From contig LNDX01000006.1 of assembly GCA_001464475.1 (NCBI GenBank), positions 117,792 to 181,791 of the forward strand: 64,000 bases of DNA, given 5' to 3'. The DNA is from Flavobacteriaceae bacterium Ga0077528 (lineage in GTDB: Bacteria; Bacteroidota; Bacteroidia; Flavobacteriales; Flavobacteriaceae). The position numbers were made by a program, and so were the translations under genes. A model generated the notes under the pieces. That model made no database searches. It was not told where the DNA came from and saw only the letters and a list, made by a program, of their open reading frames with translations. Below are positions 30,202 through 39,704 of the stretch, one piece after another. How positions within the stretch are numbered: position 1 is the stretch's first letter; each line of letters begins with the position of its first letter.

Positions 30202-30453
30202 TTACAATTTTGCAACATGTTTTGTTAACTTAGATTTTAAGTTTGATGCTTTGTTGTCATGAATAATGTTTTTCTTAGCTAGTCTATCAATCATAGAGAT
30301 TACACTAGATAATTTTGAAGAGGCATCAGATTTATCAGTAGCTAATCTTAATGCTTTTATTGCATTACGAGTAGTTTTGTGCTGATATCTATTTAACACT
30401 CTTTTCTTTTCGTTACTTCTGATTCTTTTTAAAGCTGACTTATGATTTGCCAT
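30202..30453 (-). CDS. rpsT: 30S ribosomal protein S20
   Basis: Binds 16S rRNA early in 30S assembly. The 83-aa sequence MANHKSALKRIRSNEKKR, with the following alpha-helical basic stretch and NIIHDNKASNLKSKLTKHV end, is diagnostic. It is monocistronic, flanked by a terminator on one side and two tRNA-Glu genes on the other. Confidence 0.96.
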   Translation of the reverse strand: MANHKSALKRIRSNEKKRVLNRYQHKTTRNAIKALRLATDKSDASSKLSSVISMIDRLAKKNIIHDNKASNLKSKLTKHVAKL

Positions 30454-30609
30454 TTTTTCCTTTTTTTAATTGTAATAATTGTTATAAACTACTAGTTAAA
30501 AAAGAAAAACCTCCCACAACTTAATTTAAAGTCACTTTGGTTTTAACTAATAAAATAATAACAGAGACACCAGTCATTATTTTACAAAACTTATTTACAA
30601 CTAATTTTG

Positions 30610-30681
30610 TAGCCCGTAGGGGAATCGAACCCCTCTTACATGGATGAAAACCATGCGTCCTAACCGATAGACGAACGGGCC
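30610..30681 (-). tRNA. tRNA-Glu (anticodon TTC), copy 2
   Basis: The minus strand folds as a cloverleaf: acceptor GGCCCGT/ACGGGCT, anticodon stem CATGG/CCATG with loop TTTTCAT (anticodon TTC), and T arm GGGGTTCGATTCCCC. No encoded CCA. It is identical to the copy at 30726-30797 and lies downstream of it. Confidence 0.95.
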
Positions 30682-30725
30682 AATATCATCCTTCGTTAAT
30701 CTTTATTTTCAGTAAACTGAACTTG

Positions 30726-30797
30726 TAGCCCGTAGGGGAATCGAACCCCTCTTACATGGATGAAAACCATGCGTCCTAACCGATAGACGAACGGGCC
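30726..30797 (-). tRNA. tRNA-Glu (anticodon TTC), copy 1
   Basis: Same 72-nt sequence as 30610-30681, separated by a 44-nt spacer, so the pair is a tandem duplication read as one transcript. A -7 box lies at 30823-30830. Confidence 0.95.
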
Positions 30798-30822
30798 ATT
30801 ACATTATTTTGTAATGCGAGTG

Positions 30823-30830
30823 CAAAAATA
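30823..30830 (-). promoter_or_regulatory. -7 box of the tRNA-Glu pair (TATTTTTG)
   Basis: Matches TAnnTTTG on the minus strand, 25 nt upstream of the first tRNA-Glu. Confidence 0.55.
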
Positions 30831-30881
30831 CAACTATTTTTAATTCACGCAATAGTAGTAAGCACTTTTTTTAATTATTTT

Positions 30882-32360
30882 TTAATATGCTTTTGCAAAC
30901 AACACTCTACCAGTAGATTTAGCTCCAGAAAAAATACATTTTCCATCCTCTTCCACTCTATCTAATGGGATACATCTGATGGTAGCTTTAGTCAAATCTT
31001 TAATTTTTTCTTCTGTTTCTGGTGTCCCATCCCAATGAGCCGAAATAAAACCTCCTTTATTTTCTAATACATCTTTAAATTCTTCGAAAGAATTCACCTC
31101 TGTTATATGAGCAGTTCTGTAATCTATAGCTTTTTGGAATAAATCTTTTTGAATTGTATCTAACAAATCACTTACATAAGTAACAATTTCTTCTTTAGAA
31201 ACTACTTCTTTAGTTAGTGTATCTCTTCTTGCTACCTCAAAAGTTCCATTTTCAAGATCTTTCGGTCCAACTGCAATTCTAACTGGAACTCCTTTTAATT
31301 CCCATTCTGCAAATTTGAATCCTGGTTTTTGAGTAGTTCTATTATCATATTTGATAGAAATATTCATTTTTTTGAATTGAGCCATCAAACCATTTACAAC
31401 TTCAGATATTTTTTCAAATTCATCATCCGTTTTAAAGATTGGAACAATAACAACTTGTATTGGAGCTAGATTTGGTGGCAATACCAATCCATTATCATCA
31501 GAATGAGTCATAACTAATGCTCCCATTAAACGGGTAGACACACCCCAAGATGTTCCCCAAACATATTCTTGCTTTCCTTCTTGATTAGCATATTTAACAT
31601 CAAAAGCTTTTGCGAAATTTTGCCCTAAAAAATGTGAAGTTCCTGCTTGAAGTGCCTTCCCATCTTGCATTAATGCCTCAATACAATAGGTTTCTTCTGC
31701 ACCAGCAAATCGTTCAGTTTCAGTTTTTAATCCTTTTATTACAGGAATAGCCATGAAATTTTCTGCAAAATCTGCATAAACATTCATCATTTTTTCAGAC
31801 TCTTCAATAGCTTCTGCCTTGGTAGCATGTGCTGTATGACCTTCTTGCCACAAAAACTCAGCAGTTCTTAAAAACAAACGCGTTCTCATCTCCCAACGAA
31901 CCACATTTGCCCATTGATTTATCAGTAAAGGCAAATCTCTATAGGATTGAACCCATCCTTTATAAGTAGACCAGATGATAGCTTCACTTGTAGGACGAAC
32001 AATTAATTCTTCTTCCAATTTAGCATTAGGATCTACAATTAATTTACCTGGACGTGTCTCATCATTTTTTAAACGATAATGAGTAACAATGGCACATTCT
32101 TTTGCAAAACCTTCAGCATTTTTTTCTTCAGCTTCAAACATACTCTTAGGAACAAATAAAGGAAAATAGGCATTACTATGCCCTGTTTCTTTAAACATTC
32201 TGTCTAATTCTGCTTGCATTTTTTCCCATATTGCATAACCGTATGGCTTAATTACCATACAACCTCTTACACCTGAGTTCTCCGCTAAATCTGCTTTAAC
32301 TACAAGTTCGTTATACCATTTGGAATAATCCTCTTCTCTTTTTGTTAAGTTCTTACTCAT
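30882..32360 (-). CDS. proS: Prolyl-tRNA synthetase, archaeal/eukaryal type
   Basis: Charges tRNA-Pro. Class II motifs are present: motif 2 [20 protein letters not shown] with the Arg, the [16 protein letters not shown] block, and motif 3 around [16 protein letters not shown]. At 492 aa it lacks the bacterial editing INS domain and ends in the archaeal-type zinc-domain region ([20 protein letters not shown]), the form used by Bacteroidota. It diverges from a lipoprotein gene; the two -7 boxes lie side by side at 32414-32431. Confidence 0.95.
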   Translation of the reverse strand: MSKNLTKREEDYSKWYNELVVKADLAENSGVRGCMVIKPYGYAIWEKMQAELDRMFKETGHSNAYFPLFVPKSMFEAEEKNAEGFAKECAIVTHYRLKNDETRPGKLIVDPNAKLEEELIVRPTSEAIIWSTYKGWVQSYRDLPLLINQWANVVRWEMRTRLFLRTAEFLWQEGHTAHATKAEAIEESEKMMNVYADFAENFMAIPVIKGLKTETERFAGAEETYCIEALMQDGKALQAGTSHFLGQNFAKAFDVKYANQEGKQEYVWGTSWGVSTRLMGALVMTHSDDNGLVLPPNLAPIQVVIVPIFKTDDEFEKISEVVNGLMAQFKKMNISIKYDNRTTQKPGFKFAEWELKGVPVRIAVGPKDLENGTFEVARRDTLTKEVVSKEEIVTYVSDLLDTIQKDLFQKAIDYRTAHITEVNSFEEFKDVLENKGGFISAHWDGTPETEEKIKDLTKATIRCIPLDRVEEDGKCIFSGAKSTGRVLFAKAY

Positions 32361-32413
32361 AATGAATAGTTTGGCATAAAAATTGTTTAACTTATTTTAA
32401 CTAAATAGTTCGG

Positions 32414-32421
32414 CAAAACTA
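32414..32421 (-). promoter_or_regulatory. -7 box of proS promoter (TAGTTTTG)
   Basis: Matches TAnnTTTG on the minus strand. It is only 2 nt away from the opposite-strand -7 box at 32424-32431, so the two promoters overlap and probably compete. Confidence 0.5.
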
Positions 32422-32423
32422 AC

Positions 32424-32431
32424 TATTTTTG
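32424..32431 (+). promoter_or_regulatory. -7 box of WGWNN lipoprotein promoter (TATTTTTG)
   Basis: Matches TAnnTTTG. An ATG at 32434 would be at or before the transcript start, so the ATG at 32461 is preferred. Confidence 0.5.
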
Positions 32432-32460
32432 TAATGTCCAACAATAAAAAAGCTATAGAT

Positions 32461-33444
32461 ATGAAAACAAATTATTTTTTTACCAAAAAAATCTCCATTT
32501 ATTCTGTATTTGGACTTTTAGCATTAATTGGAACTTCTTGTGGTTCATACCAAAACACTTCATATTATGATAATGATGGAATTTATGGTTCTACCGACAA
32601 TAAACCTAAACAAACTGAAGAATCGAAAGCTAACAGTGCTTATTATAAAGAATACTTTAGTTCTTTAAAGCAAGAAAGTGAGGAGGTTTTTACAGATGTT
32701 GAAACTTACTCGTCTTATAATGATACCGTTTCAAGAAATCAATCTCAAACTGATATAAACTACGCTGGTTGGGGATCTAACAATTCTGAAAATATTATCG
32801 TTAATGTTTATGATAATGGTTGGGGTTGGAATAACTGGGGTTGGAATAACTGGGGCTGGAATAACTGGGGTTGGAACAACTGGGGCTGGAATAACTGGGG
32901 TTGGAACAACTGGGGTTGGAACAACGGATGGGGTTGGAATAACTGGTACGGGCCAGGATGGGGTTGGAATAATGGTTGGTATGGAAATGGTTGGGGATGG
33001 AATAACGGATGGAATGGTAATAATTATGCTTTTTCTAACGGAAGAAGAAATACCAATTACAACAACAATATAAATAATGGTTTGGGAAACAGAAGAGTTT
33101 CTAATTTAGGAAATACTAGAAATACAAATACTACAAGAAGCAATTATCAAACTGGTGGAGTTAGACGAACTAATACCACTGTTAGAAATCCAAATACGAC
33201 TAGAAATGATTCTCAAACTGGTGGCGTAAGACCTACTACTGGTTCTACTAGAAATGATAATAACACTGTTAGACCATCAACAACTCCAGTTAGAACGAAC
33301 AATAACACTAGAAGTGATAGTCCGAGATCTTACTCTCCAAGCCCAAGTAATAGCGGTAGCAGAGGTGGTAGCTTCGGTGGTGGAGGCGGTAGCTTCGGCG
33401 GTGGAGGCGGTGGAGGTAGATCGTCTGGCGGAGGTAGAAGATAA
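32461..33444 (+). CDS. Lipoprotein with WGWNN pentapeptide repeats and Gly-rich tail
   Basis: 327 aa from the ATG at 32461. The signal peptide ends in LIGTSC, a lipobox, near residue 29. A soluble acidic segment follows, then a tandem WGWNN array (seven perfect 15-nt units at 32821-32925 and further WGWNNG copies). An Asn/Arg/Thr-rich stretch comes next, and then a GGGSFGGGG tail ending GGGRR. The composition suggests an extended surface or periplasmic structural protein. It sits next to proS and the OmpP1 porin. Function unknown; the array should vary in copy number between strains. Confidence 0.72.
   Translation: MKTNYFFTKKISIYSVFGLLALIGTSCGSYQNTSYYDNDGIYGSTDNKPKQTEESKANSAYYKEYFSSLKQESEEVFTDVETYSSYNDTVSRNQSQTDINYAGWGSNNSENIIVNVYDNGWGWNNWGWNNWGWNNWGWNNWGWNNWGWNNWGWNNGWGWNNWYGPGWGWNNGWYGNGWGWNNGWNGNNYAFSNGRRNTNYNNNINNGLGNRRVSNLGNTRNTNTTRSNYQTGGVRRTNTTVRNPNTTRNDSQTGGVRPTTGSTRNDNNTVRPSTTPVRTNNNTRSDSPRSYSPSPSNSGSRGGSFGGGGGSFGGGGGGGRSSGGGRR
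32821..32943 (+). repeat. 15-bp tandem repeat encoding WGWNN
   Basis: Units TGGGGTTGGAATAAC start at 32821 and follow every 15 bp to 32925, differing only in third-codon positions. After one GGA codon another unit lies at 32929-32943. Confidence 0.92.
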
Positions 33445-33464
33445 TCATCAATCTAAAGTAAAAA

Positions 33465-33530
33465 TTTATGAAATCGCCATTAACAACAAGGTTGCATAAG
33501 CAAACACCAATAAATAAAAGGCGATAACAT
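33465..33530 (+). repeat. Dispersed approx. 65-bp hairpin repeat, copy A
   Basis: Begins ATGAAATCGCCATTAACA and ends AGGCGATAACAT, so ATCGCC and GGCGAT pair across a loop. It matches 48230-48288 at about 85 percent. It could also encode a 19-aa peptide (MKSPLTTRLHKQ...), but copy B has an early stop, so coding is unlikely. Confidence 0.65.
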
Positions 33531-33561
33531 ATATGACAACTAATAAACAACTTTTACATAT

Positions 33562-35076
33562 ATGAAAAAGATATTTGCAATTGCGATAGCAACATTAGCT
33601 GTCTCATCAATTCAAGCACAAGATATAAACGATGCCTTACGTTATGGTCAAACTGATTTGAACGGAACTGCACGCTTTAGAGCAATGGGTGGCGCTTTTG
33701 GAGCATTAGGTGGTGATTTTTCTTCACTTAATCTAAATCCAGCAGGTTCTGTAATATTTGCTAACAATCAAGTGGGATTAACTCTAAGCAATTTTAATAT
33801 TAAAAACAATTCCAATTATTTCGGAAATAAAACTTCTGAAAATGATAATAGTTTTGATTTAAATCAGGCTGGTGCCGTTTTTATATTTGAAAATGGAAGT
33901 GCTAAAAGCGATTGGAAGAAATTCTCCATAGCTATAAATTATGAAAATGCTAGAAATTTAGATAACTCGTTATTTTCATCTGGAGTAAATAGACAAAATT
34001 CAATAGATAATTACTTTTTAAGTTATGCCAATGGTGTGCCCTTTGGAAACTTAAATAGTTTTAATTATGAGGATTTATTTTTTAACGAACAACAAGCTTA
34101 TCTAGGGTATAATTCGTATATAATTGATCCTTTAAACACAACAAACAACAATATAGAATATTTCACTAATATAGCTGGTGGCGGAAATTATTATCAAGAA
34201 AATTCTATAGAAAGTGTTGGTTATAATGGAAAACTTACTTTTAACGCAGCTACAGAATACAAAGATAAATTCGCTTTTGGTATTAATTTAAACTCACACT
34301 TTATTGATTATAGACAATCTTCGAGCTTTTTTGAAGCTAATGATAATCCAAGATACGCTGTTGGGTCTACAGTAGATAGAGTTCGTTTTAACAACCAACT
34401 TTATACCTACGGAACAGGTTTCTCTTTCAATATTGGAACAATTTTTAAACCAACTAAAGAAGTAAGATTAGGTCTGGCTTATGAATCTCCTACGTGGTAC
34501 CGACTTAACGATGAATTATCTCAACGAATTGTAACTTCAGGTTATGGATTGAATGCTGCTCAAGATAATACTTTGTATTCTACTCAAATTACAGACCCTA
34601 ACGTAACTATGATTTTTCAACCTTATAAACTACAAACTCCAGGAAAATGGACTGGTAGTTTTGCTTACATCTTCGGAAAAAAAGGATTGATAAGTCTTGA
34701 TTATTCTATGAAAGATTACAGTAATATGGAGTACAGACCTCAAAACGATTTCCCTAATGAAAACAGATCAATGAGAAACTTGTTAACAACCTCAAGTGAA
34801 GTTAGATTGGGTACAGAATATAAAATCAAAAAACTAAGCTTAAGAGGTGGTTACCGTTGGGAACAAAGCCCTTATAAAAATGGTAATGCTATTGGTGATT
34901 TAACAGGTTATTCTGGTGGATTAGGATATAATTTTGGTTCAACTAAAGTTGACTTGGCTTACGCTCATGCTAAAAGAAATTACAATTTACAATTCTTCTC
35001 GCAAGGACTTGTTGATCCAGCAAGAATTGAAAATATAACAGATAATGTAACTCTTACTGTAATATTTGAATTATAA
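33562..35076 (+). CDS. OmpP1/FadL/TodX-family outer membrane beta-barrel protein
   Basis: 504 aa with a signal peptide (MKKIFAIAIATLAVSSIQA). The region LRYGQTDLNGTARFRAMGGAFGALGGDFSSLNLNPAG is characteristic of the OmpP1/FadL family, which moves hydrophobic molecules such as long-chain fatty acids across the outer membrane. Alternating aromatic beta strands continue to a C-terminal strand ending TLTVIFEL. It is in the same orientation as the WGWNN lipoprotein gene, with the dispersed repeat between. Substrate unknown. Confidence 0.87.
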   Translation: MKKIFAIAIATLAVSSIQAQDINDALRYGQTDLNGTARFRAMGGAFGALGGDFSSLNLNPAGSVIFANNQVGLTLSNFNIKNNSNYFGNKTSENDNSFDLNQAGAVFIFENGSAKSDWKKFSIAINYENARNLDNSLFSSGVNRQNSIDNYFLSYANGVPFGNLNSFNYEDLFFNEQQAYLGYNSYIIDPLNTTNNNIEYFTNIAGGGNYYQENSIESVGYNGKLTFNAATEYKDKFAFGINLNSHFIDYRQSSSFFEANDNPRYAVGSTVDRVRFNNQLYTYGTGFSFNIGTIFKPTKEVRLGLAYESPTWYRLNDELSQRIVTSGYGLNAAQDNTLYSTQITDPNVTMIFQPYKLQTPGKWTGSFAYIFGKKGLISLDYSMKDYSNMEYRPQNDFPNENRSMRNLLTTSSEVRLGTEYKIKKLSLRGGYRWEQSPYKNGNAIGDLTGYSGGLGYNFGSTKVDLAYAHAKRNYNLQFFSQGLVDPARIENITDNVTLTVIFEL

Positions 35077-35097
35077 TCTGATAAAAAACATTTGAAT

Positions 35098-35126
35098 AAA
35101 CCATTCGTTTTCGGATGGTTTTTTTT
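35098..35126 (+). terminator. Terminator after OmpP1-like gene
   Basis: AACCATTCG and CGGATGGTT form a stem with one G-T pair, followed by eight T. Confidence 0.75.
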
Positions 35127-35184
35127 ATGGAATAATCTTCAAATGAAATTCATAGTTTCTGAAACAACTTCAAATTAATTATTG

Positions 35185-35192
35185 TAATTTTG
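35185..35192 (+). promoter_or_regulatory. -7 box of rimO promoter (TAATTTTG)
   Basis: Matches TAnnTTTG, 20 nt before the rimO ATG. Confidence 0.5.
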
Positions 35193-35212
35193 CACTCCAA
35201 TTAAATTAAGGT

Positions 35213-36514
35213 ATGAGAACCAAATCGTTAAAGAAAAACAAAATCAATGTCATTACACTAGGATGTTCTAAAAACACTTACGATAGTGAGGTTTTAATGG
35301 GACAATTGAAAGCTAGTGGCAAAGATGTTGTGCATGAACAAGAAGGAAATATTGTAGTAATAAACACTTGTGGTTTTATTGATAATGCTAAGGCAGAATC
35401 TGTAAATACTATTTTGGAATATGCCGATAAAAAAGAACGCGGAATTGTAGATAAAGTATTCGTTACCGGATGCTTATCCGAACGCTATCGTCCTGATTTA
35501 GAAAAGGAAATCCCGAATGTTGATCAATATTTTGGCACTACAGAATTACCTCTTCTGTTGAAAGCGCTTGGTGCTGATTACAAACACGAATTACTTGGTG
35601 AACGACTTACAACAACACCAAAAAACTATGCCTATTTAAAAATTGCTGAAGGTTGTGATAGGCCTTGTAGTTTTTGTGCCATTCCAATTATGCGAGGCAA
35701 ACACGTTTCCCAATCTATTGAAAAATTGGTTAAAGAAGCCGAAGGTTTAGCAAAAAATGGTGTGAAAGAATTAATTCTAATTGCACAAGATTTAACCTAT
35801 TATGGTTTGGATTTATACAAAAAACGTAATCTTGCCGAATTACTTGAAAACCTTGTGAAAGTAGAAGGAATTGAATGGATTCGATTACATTATGCCTTCC
35901 CAACTGGTTTTCCGATGGATGTATTGGAATTGATGAAACGCGAACCAAAAATCTGTAATTATATTGACATTCCGCTGCAGCATATTTCTGATAAGATTTT
36001 GAAATCTATGAAACGCGGTACAACAAAAGAAAAAACTACCAAATTATTAAAAGATTTTCGTGAAGCCGTTCCTGGAATGACGATTAGAACTACATTAATT
36101 GTTGGTTATCCAGGTGAAACACAAGAAGATTTTGAAATCATGAGAGATTGGGTTCAAGAAATGAAGTTTGAACGTTTGGGTTGCTTTACGTACTCTCACG
36201 AAGAAAATACTGGTGCCTTTGTTCTCGAAGATGATGTTCCTGAAGAAGTTAAAAAAGCTCGTGCTCAAGAAATAATGGACTTACAATCACAAATTTCATG
36301 GGATTTGAATCAAGAAAAAGTGGGTCAAACATTTAAATGTATTATTGATAGAAAAGAAGGTGAACATTTTGTTGGAAGAACCGAATTTGATAGTCCAGAT
36401 GTAGATAATGAAGTACTGATTGATGCTGCAAAATTCTATGTTAAAACTGGAGAATTTGTAAATGTAAAAATCATTGAAGCAACAGAATATGATTTATACG
36501 GTGAACCTATATAA
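35213..36514 (+). CDS. rimO: Ribosomal protein S12 methylthiotransferase
   Basis: A radical-SAM enzyme that adds a methylthio group to an aspartate of ribosomal protein S12. The UPF0004 N-terminal domain supplies three cysteines for the second 4Fe-4S cluster (TLGCSKNTYD, INTCGFID, VTGCLSERY). The radical-SAM motif is GCDRPCSFCAIP, and a TRAM-like domain is at the C-terminus. The 433-aa length fits RimO. Confidence 0.95.
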   Translation: MRTKSLKKNKINVITLGCSKNTYDSEVLMGQLKASGKDVVHEQEGNIVVINTCGFIDNAKAESVNTILEYADKKERGIVDKVFVTGCLSERYRPDLEKEIPNVDQYFGTTELPLLLKALGADYKHELLGERLTTTPKNYAYLKIAEGCDRPCSFCAIPIMRGKHVSQSIEKLVKEAEGLAKNGVKELILIAQDLTYYGLDLYKKRNLAELLENLVKVEGIEWIRLHYAFPTGFPMDVLELMKREPKICNYIDIPLQHISDKILKSMKRGTTKEKTTKLLKDFREAVPGMTIRTTLIVGYPGETQEDFEIMRDWVQEMKFERLGCFTYSHEENTGAFVLEDDVPEEVKKARAQEIMDLQSQISWDLNQEKVGQTFKCIIDRKEGEHFVGRTEFDSPDVDNEVLIDAAKFYVKTGEFVNVKIIEATEYDLYGEPI

Positions 36515-36530
36515 TTTGAAATATTTTTTA

Positions 36531-36538
36531 TAAATTTG
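36531..36538 (+). promoter_or_regulatory. -7 box (TAAATTTG) upstream of small secreted protein gene
   Basis: Matches TAnnTTTG, 19 nt before the ATG at 36558. Confidence 0.5.
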
Positions 36539-36557
36539 ACTCTCTAAACAATTTGAT

Positions 36558-37046
36558 ATGAAAACATTAAAATCAGTTTTTACAATAAGTTTACTCTTAG
36601 GCTCTATAACATTTGCATCAGCTCAATTCGGTGGAAATAGAATGAATAATGGTATGGGAATGGGAATGGGCACAAGAAACCAACAGAATATCCAAAATAA
36701 CAGTAATTTTGGACGCAATGAAAAAAGTGCTGAAGAGATAGAAAAAGAAAGAGTAGAAAACATTAACAAAACTGTTGAATTTTTAAAAACAGAATTAAAA
36801 TTAGATGAACTACAAATTATTGTCATCCGTAAAGAAATAGAAACTAGTTCAAAAAAGATTTATGCAGTTGTAAAAAATGATGAAATTTCTGAAGAAGACA
36901 AAACTAAAGAAATTGAAGCAATCTCTGAAAAAACCGACACAACAATAAATACTTTTTTAAATGCTGAGCAAAAAGAAAAGTATAAAAAGTTTATTGAAAA
37001 TAAAAAAGAAAATTTAAACAAACTGAAAGAAAAACGATCGAGATAA
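36558..37046 (+). CDS. Small secreted helical protein, Spy/LTXXQ-like
   Basis: 162 aa with a signal peptide (ISLLLGSITFASA) and a Gly/Met/Asn-rich linker (NNGMGMGMG). The rest is one long charged helical region. LKLDELQ and FLNAEQKEKYKKF resemble the paired LTxxQ motifs of Spy/CpxP periplasmic chaperones. That similarity is weak but the layout fits. Function not proven. Confidence 0.6.
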   Translation: MKTLKSVFTISLLLGSITFASAQFGGNRMNNGMGMGMGTRNQQNIQNNSNFGRNEKSAEEIEKERVENINKTVEFLKTELKLDELQIIVIRKEIETSSKKIYAVVKNDEISEEDKTKEIEAISEKTDTTINTFLNAEQKEKYKKFIENKKENLNKLKEKRSR

Positions 37047-37066
37047 AAACTCAAATCACAAATAAA

Positions 37067-37098
37067 AAACTCCTAAACAATCAAGTTTAGGAGTTTTT
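37067..37098. terminator. Terminator after small secreted protein gene
   Basis: AACTCCTAAAC and GTTTAGGAGTT form a stem with a short loop, with A and T tails; it lies between convergent genes. Confidence 0.75.
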
Positions 37099-37125
37099 CG
37101 CGTTATTAACCAACCTTATAATCAA

Positions 37126-37539
37126 TTATGATTTTGCTACAACAGTACCTTTAAAAGTTAAAACTTTCGGATTAACATCAGCGCTTGTTGTAACGGTAAC
37201 AGTTTTTGTAAATGAACCAGCAGCAGCAGCATTGTATGTAGCTTTTACATATCCAGATTTTCCTGGCGCAATAGATTCTTTTGTATAATCGGCAGCTGTA
37301 CAACCACAAGCTGGTTTTACATTTGTAATGATAACTGCTTTATTACTTGTATTTTTAAATTGAAATTCAATCAATTTTGGTGTTCCTTGAGGAATTTGTC
37401 CTACGTCGATAGTTTCACTTTTCCAAGCAATAGAACCTGCTTCCGTAGTTTTTACTGTTGGAGTTTCCTCTTTAGAAATTACTGTAAATGACATTAATCC
37501 TAAAGTCAAAGCTAACATTGAAATTTTTAAAATTTTCAT
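37126..37539 (-). CDS. DUF1573 secreted protein
   Basis: 137 aa with a signal peptide (LALTLGLMSFTVIS). The domain WKSETIDVGQIPQGTPKLIEFQF...NVKPACGCTAADYT is the DUF1573 beta-sandwich with its conserved C-G-C motif. This family is abundant in Bacteroidota and related to ASPM-SPD-2-Hydin Ig-like domains. Transcribed alone from a -7 box at 37594-37601. Function unknown. Confidence 0.87.
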   Translation of the reverse strand: MKILKISMLALTLGLMSFTVISKEETPTVKTTEAGSIAWKSETIDVGQIPQGTPKLIEFQFKNTSNKAVIITNVKPACGCTAADYTKESIAPGKSGYVKATYNAAAAGSFTKTVTVTTSADVNPKVLTFKGTVVAKS

Positions 37540-37593
37540 ATTTTAATTTGTTTAAATTTGTTTTGTTTTAAAGTCCACTATAAATGAACAATA

Positions 37594-37601
37594 CAAAGAT
37601 A
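37594..37601 (-). promoter_or_regulatory. -7 box of DUF1573 gene promoter (TATCTTTG)
   Basis: Matches TAnnTTTG on the minus strand, 54 nt before the ATG. Confidence 0.45.
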
Positions 37602-37715
37602 AGTCAACAACTATTTTACTTCTGTTAATCGATTTCAAATGTTTGTTAATGACTTGTTAACTGAAAAAAGTTGGTGCTTTTTTTTAGTAATATTACCTTT
37701 TGAAACACATCAATA

Positions 37716-38969
37716 TTGAAAACTAAAAACCTCAACATAATAATCGTTCTCGGATTAGTTGCTACCATTGGAATATTGATAGCACAATTACTATGGACAA
37801 AAGAAGCCTTCAATTTAGAAGAAAAAAAATTCTCTCAACGCACCCATATTGCTCTTTTAGAAGTAGTTAAAAAACTTTACCAAGGAACAAATAGCGAACT
37901 TCCCATACAAAATCCGATTAAGAAAATTGCTAATGATTATTATATTGTCAATGTCGAAAACGATTTTCAACCCGATATTTTAGAACATTATCTAAAATCG
38001 GAATTTACTAAATTCAATATCAACACCGATTTTGAATATGCCATGTACAATTGTCAAAGTGATGAAATGGTTTATGGCAATTACGTGTCTTTTGACAATA
38101 GTAAGCCTGATGAAAAATCAGTTTATTTTCCAAAGCACGAAAACTTGGTCTATTATTTTGCTGTTCGTTTTCCTGATGAAACTAGTTATTTATTGAGCTC
38201 TTTGCGTTTTTGGTTTGTGCTTTCCATAGCATTAATTATCATTTTATTGGTTTACGTATATTCCATTTACACCATTATCCAACAAAAAAAATACTCTGAA
38301 TTGCAACGCGATTTCATCAACAATATGACGCACGAGTTTAAGACTCCGCTATCCTCCATCCTACTCGCTTCAACCTATTTGAACAAACAAGATGTCATTC
38401 AAAAAGATACTAAACTTGAAAAATACACCGAGATTATTATCAATCAAAGTAAAAAGCTAAACAGTCATATTGAGCAAATTTTAAACATTGCCAAGTCGGA
38501 TAATGCTCCTATGACTATGAATAAAAAAGAAATTCTATTGGTACCGATAATAAAAGATGTAATTGAAAACATGCAATTAAAACATCCTAATTTATCCGTA
38601 AAAATTAATGCTGATGAAACTACAAAAATCAATGCAGACGAGTTTCATTTTACCAATATCGTTTACAATCTTTTAGATAATTCTATAAAATATTGCGAAG
38701 AAAACCCAACGATTTCAATTGATATTTTAGAAGACAAAAACAAAATCAAATTGGATTTTTCAGATAATGGAATTGGCGTTTCAAATAAAAATTTAAATTT
38801 TATCTTTGATAAATTTTACAGAATTCCGAGTACAAAAAGCAACGAAGTGAATGGTTTCGGACTTGGTTTGTACTACGTAAAGAAAATCTGTACCCAACAT
38901 AATTGGAAAATTTTCGCCACTAATAATGACGATAAAGGAATCACAATTTCAATTGAAATACCTAAATAA
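37716..38969 (+). CDS. Two-helix sensor histidine kinase, RprX-like
   Basis: 417 aa, starting at TTG 37716. One membrane helix at the N-terminus and a second at about residues 160-185 enclose an external sensor domain of about 130 residues. The H-box is NNMTHEFKTPLSSI (His near residue 206), followed by NLLDNSIKYC, DNGIGVSN and GFGLGLYYVKKI of the ATPase. The response regulator gene starts 51 nt downstream. The layout resembles the RprX/RprY system of Bacteroides; signal unknown. Confidence 0.88.
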   Translation: MKTKNLNIIIVLGLVATIGILIAQLLWTKEAFNLEEKKFSQRTHIALLEVVKKLYQGTNSELPIQNPIKKIANDYYIVNVENDFQPDILEHYLKSEFTKFNINTDFEYAMYNCQSDEMVYGNYVSFDNSKPDEKSVYFPKHENLVYYFAVRFPDETSYLLSSLRFWFVLSIALIIILLVYVYSIYTIIQQKKYSELQRDFINNMTHEFKTPLSSILLASTYLNKQDVIQKDTKLEKYTEIIINQSKKLNSHIEQILNIAKSDNAPMTMNKKEILLVPIIKDVIENMQLKHPNLSVKINADETTKINADEFHFTNIVYNLLDNSIKYCEENPTISIDILEDKNKIKLDFSDNGIGVSNKNLNFIFDKFYRIPSTKSNEVNGFGLGLYYVKKICTQHNWKIFATNNDDKGITISIEIPK

Positions 38970-39020
38970 CTAAGTAAATAATTCAGCATTTTTGAGATGC
39001 TGAAATAAATTCAGCATAAT

Positions 39021-39704
39021 ATGACAAAATATAAAATTCTTTACGCCGAAGACGACGAAACGCTTGCCTTTCTAACCAAAGACAATTTAGAAATGCACTA
39101 CGATGTAACCCATTGCACAGATGGCGAAATGTGTCTTAAAGCTTTTAAAAGTGAAGCTTTTGATATTTGTATTTTTGATATTATGATGCCCAAAATGGAT
39201 GGTTTTGAACTGGCTGAAAAAATTCGTCAGTTGAATTCCGATGTGCCAATCATCTTTTTGTCGGCTAAAACCTTGAAAGAAGACCGAATTAAAGGATTAC
39301 GTCTTGGAGCAGATGACTATTTAGTAAAACCCTTTAGCATCGAAGAATTGTTGCTTAAAATCGAAATTTTCTTAAAGCGTTCTCAGAAAAATACTACGGT
39401 AGAAAACGTGATTTATACTGTTGGAAAATACCAATTCGATCATAAAAACTATTTGGTATTTACCGATTCCGAAAAAATTAGTTTGACGCAACGTGAAGCC
39501 GAATTATTGAAACTATTTCTAGACAACAAAAATGTTGTAATGAAACGTGAAGAAATACTTAAATCACTTTGGGGCAACGACGATTATTTTATGGGAAGAA
39601 GTTTGGATGTATTCATCTCTAGATTGCGTAAAATTTTAGCCAATGAAAAAGGAATCACCATTGAAAATTTACACGGAATTGGTTTCAAATTTAATGTTGA
39701 ATAA
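39021..39704 (+). CDS. OmpR-family response regulator, RprY-like
   Basis: 227 aa. Receiver residues 1-120 contain YAEDDE, the phospho-Asp in FDIMMPKMDG and KPFS. The C-terminal winged helix (about 130-227) has LTQREAELLKLF and SLDVFISRLRKIL, the OmpR/PhoB DNA-binding pattern. Cognate partner of the upstream kinase. It ends back to back with the convergent LysM-NlpC gene with no gap (39704/39705). Confidence 0.92.
   Translation: MTKYKILYAEDDETLAFLTKDNLEMHYDVTHCTDGEMCLKAFKSEAFDICIFDIMMPKMDGFELAEKIRQLNSDVPIIFLSAKTLKEDRIKGLRLGADDYLVKPFSIEELLLKIEIFLKRSQKNTTVENVIYTVGKYQFDHKNYLVFTDSEKISLTQREAELLKLFLDNKNVVMKREEILKSLWGNDDYFMGRSLDVFISRLRKILANEKGITIENLHGIGFKFNVE

Noticed and set aside
33468..33527. A 19-codon frame (MKSPLTTRLHKQ...) within the dispersed repeat
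   Set aside because: The second copy at 48230 has a stop after ten codons, so the conserved feature is the hairpin, not the peptide.
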